DNA of 64,000 nt, taken from assembly GCA_029990175.1 (NCBI GenBank), contig JARKIP010000035.1, positions 42,856,001 to 42,920,000 of the forward strand. Direction: 5' to 3'. The translations under genes were made by a program, and so were the position numbers. This document shows positions 55,551-64,000 of the stretch, in pieces; the stretch's first letter is position 1, and every line of letters begins with the position of its first letter. The DNA comes from Petunia secreta. Its lineage: Eukaryota; Streptophyta; Magnoliopsida; Solanales; Solanaceae. The notes beneath the pieces were generated by a model. That model was not told the origin of the DNA. It saw nothing but the letters and a program-made list of their open reading frames with translations, and did no database searches.

Positions 55551-55624
55551 CGTCCGTTGTGGGATTCGAACCCACAGCCGCGAAGTTGAAGAACTTCGAG
55601 CTCTACCAGTTGAGCTAAACGGAT
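55551..55624 (-). tRNA. tRNA-Lys(CUU)-like sequence inside the retrotransposon
   Basis: On the minus strand it folds as a cloverleaf. Acceptor strands ATCCGTT and AACGGAC pair over six of seven positions, with an A-C mismatch at the first pair. The D-arm is GCTC/GAGC with loop AACTGGTA, the anticodon stem CGAAG/CTTCG, and the T-arm GTGGG-TTCGAAT-CCCAC. A box TAGCTCAACTGG and B box GGTTCGAATCC are intact. The anticodon loop TTCTTCAA has eight bases, one more than normal; reading CTT fits the strong resemblance of D- and T-arms to plant tRNA-Lys(CUU), with one inserted base. It may be a pseudogene or a tRNA-derived (SINE-like) unit; no SINE body or terminator close by (first TTTT about 45 bases downstream). 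Confidence 0.7.
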
Positions 55625-55749
55625 CTGACCTTGTTTAGGTCGTTAGTACCATTTAGAAAGAAAATATAATAAAGGTAAGAACTTTCGTAAAAATAAAAGG
55701 TAAGTATAAGATAACTAACCATTTTACCACTTAAAAGTGATACCTTTTG

Positions 55750-57130
55750 AGGTGAACCACATTCCAACTGTTCGGGACAGTGGAGCCGTGTGGTCATGCC
55801 AAGCGATAAGATCCCTTGCCGACTGAAGCAATTACTTTGAAGGGGCCTTCCAAGTTAGGGCCAAGCTTCCCTGAATTTGTCTCTTTGTGCTTTGTGAGAC
55901 TTTTCTGAGTACAAAGTCTCCAACCTGGAAGCTTCGTACGCGCAGTCCCCGATTGTAATATTGTTCGATTCATTCTTTCTGAGCGACTACTCGTACAAGA
56001 GCTAGCTCTCTTCGTTCTTCGAGGAGGTCCAGCTCTTCGGAGAGGTTGACTGAGTTTAATTCCTCAGTGGCATGTGCATATCGCAGGCTGGGCTCCCCTA
56101 TTTCAACTAGGATTAAAGCATCTGCACCATATACCAATGAGTAAGGAGTTTCTCCGGTACTCATTTTTATTGTTGTGCGATAAGCCCATAGTACTCCAGG
56201 CAACTCCTATACCCAGCATCCCTTTGCCTGTTCGAGGCGCTTTTTAAGGGATTCAACGGTGATTTTATTGGTAGATTCTGCCTGTCCATTGGCAACAGGA
56301 TGATACAGAGAGGAAGTGATCCTCTTGATGTGCAGATCGTCAAGGAACCTAGTCACTTTCTGGCCGATAAATTGCGCGCCGTTGTCCATGACTATTTCCT
56401 TAGGTGCTCCAAAGCGACATACGACAAAATGCCAGAGGAAGTCGACGACCTCCGTTTGTCGTATCCTTGTGTATGCTGCCGCTTCAACTCACTTTGTGAA
56501 GTAGTCAGTGATAATCAATAAGAAGCACATCCCCCTCGGTGCTATGGGAAGAGGACCAACAATATCCATCCCCCATTTCATGAAGGGCCATGGTGAGATT
56601 ATTGAGTGGAGTGGTTCTGCTGGCTGATGGAGAAGATGAGCCAACCTCTGGCACTTGTCACATTTTTTGACAAATTCGTTCGTATCTTTCTCCATTTTGT
56701 CCCAATAGTAACCTGCGCGAATCAGCTTCTGGGTTAATGCTTTACCCCCGGAATGATTTCCACAACAGCCTTCATGGACTTCTCTCATCACATAATTGAT
56801 TTGTCTTGGTCCGAGACATTTTGCGAGAGGTCCTGCAAACATTTTACGGTAAAGTTCGCCATTGAGAATTGTATACCGAGCAGCTTTTATCCGGAGTTTG
56901 CGAGCAGCTTTTGTATCTATGGGTAGAGTTCCATGGACAAGATAATTTATTATCTCATTCCTCCAGTCCCAAGTAGCGTTGATGGTGTTGACTTCGAACT
57001 TTTCTCTGTCCATAGTTGTGTAGAGAAGTTGAACAACAGCTGAAGAGCTAGCTGCCCCTATCTCTGCCACGGATCCCATGTTTGCGAGAGCATCGACTTC
57101 ATGGTTCTCTTCCCGTGGAATCTGAATTGC
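55750..57130 (-). pseudogene. pol (INT): Integrase of the Tat element
   Basis: A zinc-binding region at 56790-56650 (HEGCCGNHSG...CDKCQRLAH) is followed by a DDE core with all three acidic residues: WGMDIVGPL (about 56570), VMDNGAQFIG (about 56385) and NGQAESTNK (about 56290). TGA at 56489-56491 replaces Trp in FTKWVEA, and a TAG near 56206 stops before ELPGVLWAYRTT. The C-terminal part (56203 down to about 55770) includes YSLVYGADALILVEIGEPS and RVRSFQVGDFVLRKV. Core chemistry residues are intact; only nonsense changes break it. Confidence 0.85.
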
Positions 57131-57915
57131 TTTCCATTCGTCAAACTGTGCTAGGAGCTCTTTTACTCGGGCGAGGTACACTTGCATTCTGGATTCTCGT
57201 GCAATGAAACCTCCATTTATTTTATTGACCACCAGCTGAGAGTCGCTTTTTAGTTTGACGATGGTTGCTCCATAACTTCGGGCTAGTTCTAATTCTGCAA
57301 TAACGGCCTCATATGCGTCCTCATTGTTAGTAATAAATGGGCATTTGATAGCCTGTCTTACCGTCTCTCCGGATGGAGCAACGAGAACCAGTCCAAGCCC
57401 GGACCCTTTGACGCTCGAGGAGCCGTCTGTATGAAGGGTCCACGTGCCAGGAGCCTGCCCTGGATAAAGAATAGCTTCTCTTTCCGCCTCAGGGTATATA
57501 CTAGTGCTGAAATCTGCCACGAAGTCTACTAAAACTTGGGACTTTATTGCTACCCTAGGCTGGTAGGTGATATCAAATTCAGATAATTCTATAACCCATT
57601 TTACCAACCTTCCTGAAAATTCAGGTTTGTGCAGAACATTTCGTAAAGAAAAAGTTGTAACCACAGCTATCGAATGACTTTGAAAGTAAGGGCGTAACTT
57701 ACGAGCAACAGTTACTAGTGCCAATTCCAATTTTTCTTAAGGTTGATAGCGTGTTTCTGCGTCAATTAGAGCTTTGCTAATATAATAGATAGGAAGTTGT
57801 TTACATTTTTCTTCCCAAACTAGAACAACGCTTACCGATGATTCTGAGATTGCCAAATAAATTAGCAGCTGCTCACCCTCCTGAGGTGTGGAGAGCAGTG
57901 GTGGATTGGATAGAT
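57131..57915 (-). pseudogene. pol (RH/aRNH): RNase H and archaeal-type RNase H of the Tat element
   Basis: The first RNase H (57915-57590) reads LLIYLAISESSVSVVLV, then PIYYISKALIDAETRYQ, and after a stop near 57731, LELALVTVARKLRPYF and LSEFDITYQPR. The aRNH (57460-57100) keeps its acidic residues: TLHTDGSSSVKGSG, DAYEAVIAELELA, LKSDSQLVVNKI and NHEVDALA. The second domain is in one open frame with integrase (57730-56489). Confidence 0.8.
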
Positions 57916-59010
57916 TACTTTTTTAGATCCTTCAATGCTTGTTGGCATTCAGGGGTCCATTGAAACTCCTTGTTTTGTTTTAAGACATCAAAGAAACTCT
58001 TGCATTGGTCAGATGATCGGGAAATGAATCTGCGTAGGGCCGCCACTCTCCCTGTCAGTTTCATGACATCTTTCCTGTTGTGGAGTACATCTGGAATTGA
58101 TTCAATGGCTTTAATTTGAGCGGGATTGACTTCAATTCCATGCTGAGAAACAATGAATCCCAGGAATTTCCCCGATCCGACTCCGAATGCATACTTCTCC
58201 CGATTCAACTTCATGTTATATTGATCCAAGATTCGGAAAGCTTCTTTCAGATGCGCCAAATGGTCCTCTGCTCGTTTGGATTTGATCAACATATCATCGA
58301 TTTACACTTCCATAGTCTTTCCGATATGGTCATGGAACATTCGATTGACTAAAGGTTGATAAGTTGCACCTGCATTTTTAGTCCAAATGGCATAACTTTA
58401 TAACAATACGTACCTCGACAAGTTATGAACGCCGTTTTCTCCTGGTCTTCAGGGTCCATCTATATTTGGTTATATCCGGAATACGCGTCGAGGAAGGTGA
58501 GCACCTCGTGTCCGACTGTTGCGTCGATCAGTTGATCTATCCTGGGAAGGGGATATGAATCCTTCGGGCAGGCTTTGTTTAAATCCGTGAAGTCAATGCA
58601 GACTTGCCATTTACCATTCTTTTTGGGTACGAAAACCACGTTGGCTAGCCGGTCTGGATATTTGACTTCACGTACTGACCCGATTTTTACCAGCCGATCA
58701 ACCTCGTTTTTTATGACCCGGTTCCGAAAGGCTCCTTGCTGGTGCGTCTTCAGTTTCACCGGGCGGTGATATGGATCGACGTTCAACCTGTGAGTAATGA
58801 TGTCGGGGGAAATACCTGTCATATCTGCGTGGGACCAGGCGAATGTTGTATGCCGCTCTTTGAGGAACTGGAGGATATCTCCCCGTAGGCGTTCGCTCAG
58901 TTCAGTCCCTAAGTACACCTTCCGCTCCGACTTATCCGCGAACAATTCTTCGGGTTCCAAAGCTTCTACGGTTGGCATGTGGTTTTCTCTTTCATCCATC
59001 TTCGTGATGA
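57916..59010 (-). pseudogene. pol (RT): Reverse transcriptase of the Tat element, catalytic Tyr is a stop
   Basis: Reads FAWSHADMTGISPDI, LANVVFVPKKNGKWQVCIDF, then DSYPLPRIDQLIDATVG, FLDAYSGYNQI, a TAG near 58459, ending with KVMPFGLKNAGATYQ. The YxDD motif appears as stop-IDD (TAA near 58302, TAC expected), then MLIKSKRAEDHLAHL and GKFLGFIVSQHGIEVNPAQI. The length is as in the family; only point changes break it. Confidence 0.85.
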
Positions 59011-59071
59011 ATTCCAGGACCTCGTACTTAGCCTCTTCATGTGGTATGTCTGGCCCCGGTCGCTGTAATTG

Positions 59072-59560
59072 CTATTTGTTCTCTTCGGGTAGTTTGAGAG
59101 CCACCGAATAGCAATCTCGGGCAGAGCGTTGCTCTCCTCGGACCTCACGTACTCCCCATTCGGATGGGAACTTCAACACTTGATGATAAGTTGAAGGAAC
59201 AGCTTGCATGTCGTGGATCCAAGGTCTTCCCAAAATGATGTTGTAGGCTAGATCCGCATCGACAACATGAAAAGTGGTTTCCTTCGCTACCCCTTCGGCG
59301 AGAGTTGTCAGAGTAATCTCACCAAGAGTTTTCTCACTTGAATTGTTGAAGCCGGAGAGAACTCGAGATATGGGTACGATCTTGTCCGACAACTGCATCT
59401 CTCTGACAACCCGTAGTTGGATAATGTTTGCAGAACTGCCCGCATCAATGAGTACTCTCTTGACGTCGAACTCCGCCACGCATAACGTTATGACTAACGC
59501 ATCGGCATGTGGAAATTGCGAGCCGTCTGCATCAGAATCCTCAAATGTGATTACTTCTTC
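59072..59560 (-). CDS. pro: Aspartic protease of the Tat element
   Basis: Reads AEFDVKRVLIDAGSSANIIQ, with the active-site D-A-G-S, then TFHVVDADLAYNIILGRPWIH and AVPSTYHQVLKFPSEWGVRE, a usual gypsy protease. It is intact over 135 residues. It ends in a TAG (59072-59074) before the link to RT. Upstream, after a stop near 59563, its frame is shared with the end of Gag (VITFEDSDADG). Confidence 0.82.
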   Translation of the reverse strand, partial: EEVITFEDSDADGSQFPHADALVITLCVAEFDVKRVLIDAGSSANIIQLRVVREMQLSDKIVPISRVLSGFNNSSEKTLGEITLTTLAEGVAKETTFHVVDADLAYNIILGRPWIHDMQAVPSTYHQVLKFPSEWGVREVRGEQRSARDCYSVALKLPEENK

Positions 59561-61322
59561 TAATCATGGGCGCTTGTTGTTTGTGATGGAGACCTGCGCA
59601 TATTTCTTTGCTGTGAAGGTAACGGAGTCCACCTCGATTCTACCTGAAATAACATTAACTGTCCTCCTTGGAGAGGACGCTCGTGGAGGTCCAGGTTTGT
59701 TCTGCTGTGCTTTCGTGTGAGTCTGCTTTCCGTTCTCGATCAGGAAGTCTTTCAAGAATCCCTGTTTCAACAAATGAGCAATTTCATACCTTAGGGCTTT
59801 GCATTCTTCGGTGGTATGACCATGGTCACGATGGAAATCGCACCACAGGTCCTGGTTTCGCTTGCTTAGGTCGGTCTTCATGTCTTTCGGCTACTTGACC
59901 TTCTCTCCCATGTCTTTGAGTGCTGCCACTACTTCAGACATTTCCACGTTGAAACTCGGCATGCTTCGGGCTCCACGGAGGCTTGATTCTGGATAATCTC
60001 TCCGAGACAACCCTTTGTTGTTGTAGTTGCGTCCTTTGGAATGGCTGCATGACTGATCAGGGTACGGTTCATAACGTACATCTGCTCTCTCGGTCTCTGC
60101 CTTTCCGCCGGATCCACTACTGCATGCCTGAGCCCTTCCTCGAGTAATCAATTTATCTTCATCGATACGTACCTTGGAATTGTAACGGTTGTAGACGTCT
60201 GACCAACTGGCTGCTGGGAACTCGTGAAGAGACTCATAAAGTCTACGCGTGGCCTCTGAGCTCCTAATATCCAAGTTGTTGGTAAATGTGATCGCTGCCC
60301 ATCTGTCTGGTACTTTGGGGAGCATCATACGCTCTCTTTGGAAGCATCAACGTATTTGCGGAGAGACTCGTCGGGTCTTTGCTTGATCTCAAAGATATCC
60401 TCTACGCGGGTCTCTGTCTTCTGAGCGCCTGTGTGTGCCTTCACGAACAATTCAGCCATCTCTGTGAAAAACCCAATGGACTTGGTGGCAACATTGAATA
60501 CCATCGTAGAGCTCCATCCGCTAGGGTTTCCACGAACTTCTTCAATTGAACAGATTCGATCTCCTCGTCGGTGAGATCGCTAGCCTTTATAAAGTTGCTG
60601 AACATCATGAGGTGGTCGTTGGGATCAGACGTTCCGCGATACCTCGGAATGTTTGGCATTTTGAACGTCTTAGGTATCGCCTTTGGGGCTGCCTCCTTCT
60701 TCTAGGGTCCCTGGGAATATCGTTTGACATCGACTTTCTTCAGCGTGGGTAGAGCGCCCGGTATATGATCAATTCTCTCGTGAAGATACTTTTGAAGTGC
60801 TTCCTGGCTTTCTTTGAATTGTTTGGTGAGAGCTTCCATAACAACGCTCATATCCATAGGCGCCATAGACCCTCCGTTCTGATTCTGATTGATTTGGGTC
60901 GCTGGATCTGCAGTCCCTTCGTTATTTCGCTCTCCACCTTGCCTCGACGTATGTGAAAAAGGTGCGTCACGACCAGGTGTTGCAGCGTCGGCCCTTGCAG
61001 TTGAAGGGTTACTCCTTCGGAGAGAAGAGAGTGCCTCGTTTATTCTTCGGTTTACCTCTGCCTGTTCCTGCATGAAAGCAAAGAGTGTTTCTTGGAGGTT
61101 CCCTTGGCCAGGGGAGAGCCTCCTATGGCGTCGTCTCCTGGGCGGGGTAGTGCTCTGAGAGCGCATACGCCTATTGCACTGCCTGACCGGTCCTTGGGAA
61201 GATTGTTGCTGCTCATCGGAGGCGTAATCGGGAGAATAATCAGGAGAGTAGTTAGGACTGAGTGAAGGAGTATTTACCTGATCTCCGCCTACGATAGTTC
61301 GTTGAGAATTTCTTTCTGCCAT
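59561..61322 (-). pseudogene. gag: gag of the Tat element
   Basis: The ATG at 61320-61322 starts MAERNSQRTIVGGDQ, with a Ser/Pro/Tyr repeat (NYSPDYSPDYASD), then an Arg-rich stretch (TPPRRRRHRR) and a coiled-coil segment (MQEQAEVNRRINEALSSLRR). The capsid region follows: MPNIPRYRGTSDPNDHLMMF, then ADGALRWYSMLPP. Frameshifts occur near 60450 and 60330, and TAG stops lie near 60702 and 59891. The zinc knuckle CDFHRDHGHTTEEC lies at about 59850-59810. The Tat-type coupling of Gag and protease is clear. Confidence 0.8.
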
Positions 61323-61407
61323 GTTAGTTATAGAACAAAAAGACTGACGAAAAAGAGGTGTAATATCAAAGAGATATAGACTATTAACCTATGAAGGCTA
61401 TTGACGG

Positions 61408-61426
61408 GCTCTCACTGTGGTCGCCA
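61408..61426 (-). other. Primer binding site of the Tat element
   Basis: On the minus strand TGGCGACCACAGTGAGAGC starts three bases after the 5' LTR end. The TGGCG start is typical of Tat-lineage PBS; I have not assigned the tRNA. Confidence 0.65.
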
Positions 61427-61429
61427 AAT

Positions 61430-62114
61430 TGTTTAACCTAGATCTGATTTTAGGCCAATTAACAATTAATTTTTTATTTACGGAGTCACGATCAATAGTT
61501 GAGATTAAGAGTTTGAACGACGAACCAAAATGGTAACAATACGAGAACGAGATATAAGTATTAAGTAATAAAGATAAAGCATAAACAGAAATAAGGACAG
61601 GTAACCGTATCGTATGGCTTATCTTTGGGGAGAGCTATTCGATATTAGTCGCACTTAGAGACTCGAAGAACTAAAATAATAGGCAAATATGAGCAAAAGA
61701 AATATCTGAGCAAGAGTGAGAGAGTATTCTTATTGATATTGTATACAGGAAGTAAAGTTGTGTTACAATCGTTTAGGGCAAATGCTATTTATAAGTCTGA
61801 TAGGCACCCGTTGGGATTCGTAACTGCTGGGCATGGATCCGTTTAGATAAGTAACTGCTGGGCACGTATCCGTTGGAGACATAACCGTTGTGTTGTAATG
61901 ATTGCCTTAATGACCATTAATTGAATGATCGTGAATGATCATGTTAATAACTGCTCACTTAGACCGTGTTGACTGTTGAAGTGTTTCATAACTCCTTTAG
62001 GTCTGCTCGTGATAAATATCTATCCGCTGGATATTTGTCCGTTGAAACATCTGCTCGTGCCGCGTGGTAGACACGTATCACCTTTTCAAGTCCAGTCAGC
62101 TTTTATCCAATACA
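61430..62114 (-). repeat. 5' LTR of the Tat element
   Basis: On the minus strand it starts TGTATTGGATAAAAGC and ends TTAAACA. A few per cent differences from 50762-51440. A good TATAAATA box lies at 61786-61793 (minus strand), placing transcription towards gag. TSD ACCAG follows at 62115-62119. Confidence 0.92.
61786..61793 (-). promoter_or_regulatory. TATA box of the Tat LTR promoter
   Basis: TATAAATA on the minus strand, in a GACTTATAAATAGCAT context, identical in both LTRs. About 360 bp before the LTR end. Confidence 0.6.
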
Positions 62115-62119
62115 ACCAG

Positions 62120-62717
62120 TAGTATCAGTGACAGACCTAGAATTGTAAATAACTTTGTCTCCCTGTAAGTATGTTACAAGTTTGAGGACTCTAACTCCTG
62201 CAGTAGCAGGCCACACAATTTATCATATTTAAGTAACTATGTGAATCGATTCCAATGAGCAGAGACGGATTCGGGATTTAAATCTTATGGGTTCTAAATT
62301 TTGAGATAGTAATTTCAAGTGCAAGTAACTGGGTTCTTGGCTTGATTTTTGTACATATTTAATAATTTTTTAAACACAAATATACCGTCTGCACAAAATC
62401 TACTGAGTCCCGCCGAACCAGTAGGCTTTCCCCTACATCCGCCACTGCCAATGAATGTCTAAGTAAGACGAGAGAGTTGATACTGATCTCCATGAGAAAA
62501 AGATTCTTTTCTTTCCTACTTTAGGCATTCGAGAAGTCATGTATTTCTACTTTAACCACATCAACGATCCAATCTCCATACCGTTAATTAGGTGGGAACA
62601 ATATGTATTCGATTCGAACTTTTTCGAACATATGTTTTTTAGAAGTTAGGAATATCATTTATGTCGGTAGTTTGATGACATGCTTCTTTCCTAGTTTAAT
62701 AATAAGATTCTAAGCTA
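62120..62717. other. AT-rich flank, no gene seen
   Basis: No coding frame or known repeat. Contains a stretch (62240-62460) of the AATTTTGAGATAG / CCCGCCGAACCAGTAGGC type that resembles decayed transposon sequence but which I cannot name. Confidence 0.4.
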
Positions 62718-63539
62718 GCGTTTGGACATAGATTTAGTTGAAATTTGAAAAACAATGAGTTCTTGAAGTCGAGTTGAAAAATAAATTTTAGAATTTGAAG
62801 TTGTGTTTTGATAAATAATTTGTTTGAAGAAAAGATGAAGTTTTGTGAATAGAAAACTTGAAAAATAAGTTTAAACGATTTTTTGAAACTGAAAAAATTC
62901 AAAAAATTTCACCGTATGCCCTCCATAAGGAGTGGTTTTACAAAATTACCCGCGCTAAGGTTTTAGCAAAATGCTCTTATTTAGTCCGGAAGCTAAGACT
63001 TCAAGGCAAAAAATTTGTAAGTCTTGGCAATTGACTATACTTCAAGGGCAAGTGTTGTTTTGCCAATACTTCAAGTTATATGGCGAGAATGCAGGGAAAA
63101 CTGGAATGGGCAAGTATTGACAATTGCCAAGACTTACGATGCACTGCAACAAGTGTTGCCTATTGCCAATACTTGTCGTGCAAGTGTTGGAAAATCGAGC
63201 AGGGGTCAATGGCAAGTCTTGGCAATTACCAAAACTTACGGCTTAGTGCGGCAAGTATTGGCTATTGCAAATACTTTGAAGGGATAAGTGTTAAAGCAAA
63301 AAAATATAACGGGAAGTCTTGCCTCCGGATTTTTTTTATTAGATCTTAACGGGGGTATTTTTACAAATTATCTCTTAGCACGGGCAAAAAGGCAAACCAT
63401 TGCTTCTCGTGTCATATTTTTGCAAATGAGCCAAAAAGTTCTTCTTCAAAAACTGTCCCAAAACTATAAAATTGCATAAACAACTACTGTTGTAAAAATA
63501 AAGTTTTGGAAAATATCTCCTAAAATTATGTCCAAACGG
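62718..63539. mobile_element. MITE-like element with GCGTTTGGACAT ends
   Basis: GCGTTTGGACAT at 62718 and ATGTCCAAACGG at 63528-63539 are near-perfect inverted ends, a pattern widespread in Solanaceae MITEs. The inner part (63010-63290) repeats a short unit, GGCAAGTATTG...CAATTGCCAAGACTTAC, in both orientations five or six times. No target-site duplication is clear. Frames at 63024-63349 arise from the repeat and are not coding. Confidence 0.6.
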
Positions 63540-64000
63540 GAGTTAAGGCTCTAGTTAGTTTTATTAGTATGTGATTTTGTTTTGTTGGTGGCCTGAGTTT
63601 CGACAAAGCCAGACTCGCAAAGGCTAAAATAAAGAAAAGGATTTGCATGCCTATTAATACACTTATTGCAGTGATATTAAACATCTCAGCAGCAACATGC
63701 ATTGGTCAAGCCCAAGACTCGTCATCGAAAGAACAAGGGGTCGTTGTAAATATTATTTGGTTCAAAAGTTCTTGATCCTACAAGGTGAAGACATCTAACA
63801 TCAATTACTTTTGTAATGCTAAACAAATACTTCAACAATTTCCAACAGATAACAATATTAATTTTAGAATTTGAACTGGATAACTAAATATTATCAAATA
63901 AATAAAATATGCAAGTAAAATGACAAGAATTTAAGAAGAAAGCATGTAGAATATAGATTTTCCCGAATTATTGGAATGAGATACTAATAGGCTTTCCACG
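63540..64000. other. AT-rich sequence, nothing recognised
   Basis: 460 bp without ORF, repeat or RNA that I can identify. Confidence 0.4.

Larger units (their letters stand above)
50762..62114 (-). mobile_element. Complete Tat-lineage Ty3-gypsy element with antisense extra gene
   Basis: Two similar LTRs (685 and 679 bp), TSD ACCAG, PBS and polypurine tract show the element lies on the minus strand. gag, protease, RT, RNase H, aRNH and integrase run from 61322 down to about 55770. Between pol and the 3' LTR (left side here) a spliced gene lies on the opposite strand. Such antisense extra ORFs are known from Tat clades (the Grande/Retand group). The second RNase H also places it in Tat. Stops in gag, RT and integrase leave it non-autonomous. 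Confidence 0.9.

Noticed and set aside
55480..55624. A complete SINE headed by the tRNA-like sequence
   Set aside because: No tRNA-unrelated body, poly(A)/TTG tail or flanking target duplication could be seen next to it.
62120..64000. A host gene at the right edge
   Set aside because: All frames are short, AT-rich and without domain, start context or splice pattern.

Overview
This is plant nuclear DNA, almost certainly from a eudicot and most likely a member of the Solanaceae. That placement is an inference from the combination of Ogre/Tat, Athila and Tekay-like LTR retrotransposons, a Mutator-like element (MULE), and small MITEs with Solanaceae-style ends (one beginning GCGTTTGGACAT, one a hAT-type GGTTCGGTTC-rich element). 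I see no host gene I can defend. Nearly the whole window is transposons, several nested inside one another, with insertion order fixed by target-site duplications (TSDs).

Layout, left to right. 1-2307: antisense fragment of a degenerate long-LTR gypsy family. 2308-3088: broken Ulp1/C48 peptidase gene fragment of the kind carried by MULEs. 3089-about 41404: an Ogre/Tat-type element with a 3.7-kb 5' LTR, a Tat-type primer binding site, two divergent copies of the extra ORF1, gag, protease, G-patch, a frame-preserving intron, RT, RNase H, archaeal-type RNase H, integrase, a 70-bp tandem repeat and a truncated 3' LTR. Its integrase is split by a complete Athila-like element (18463-30812, TSD TTGGT), which itself holds a hAT MITE (26841-27555, TSD CTGGCAGA). 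Its 3' repeat array is split by a complete non-autonomous LTR element (32663-40513, TSD GGCAC) with near-identical 2-2.6 kb LTRs around a degenerate interior. A 623-bp-period tandem duplication covers the Ogre/Athila junction.

41405-49130 is a Mutator-like region on the minus strand: an internally deleted copy, a tandem duplication carrying a conserved terminal exon, and a multi-exon MuDR-type transposase gene (45663-48846) with two stops. The whole region is dense in the palindromic hexamer GTATAC. It is followed by a Stowaway-type MITE (49784-50029) and a small MITE whose end matches the MULE terminus (50223-50602).

50762-62114 is a complete Tat-lineage gypsy element in minus orientation (TSD ACCAG). 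Its gag-pol runs leftwards from 61322. Beyond pol, on the opposite strand, is a spliced extra gene (52000-54830) with its own TATA box, a Transposase_28/PF04195-like domain and a coiled coil. A tRNA-Lys-like sequence (55551-55624) lies in the gap where the two genes converge. 62120-64000 holds a further MITE-like inverted-repeat element (62718-63539) and otherwise AT-rich sequence without recognisable genes.

All protein genes here belong to mobile elements, and nearly all carry stops, frameshifts or deletions. Many stops are Trp-to-stop or CGA/CAG-to-stop transitions, as expected from decay of methylated DNA. The best leads for a closer look are the duplicated ORF1 of the Ogre element, the antisense spliced gene with its own promoter, and the tRNA-like unit between convergent transcripts.
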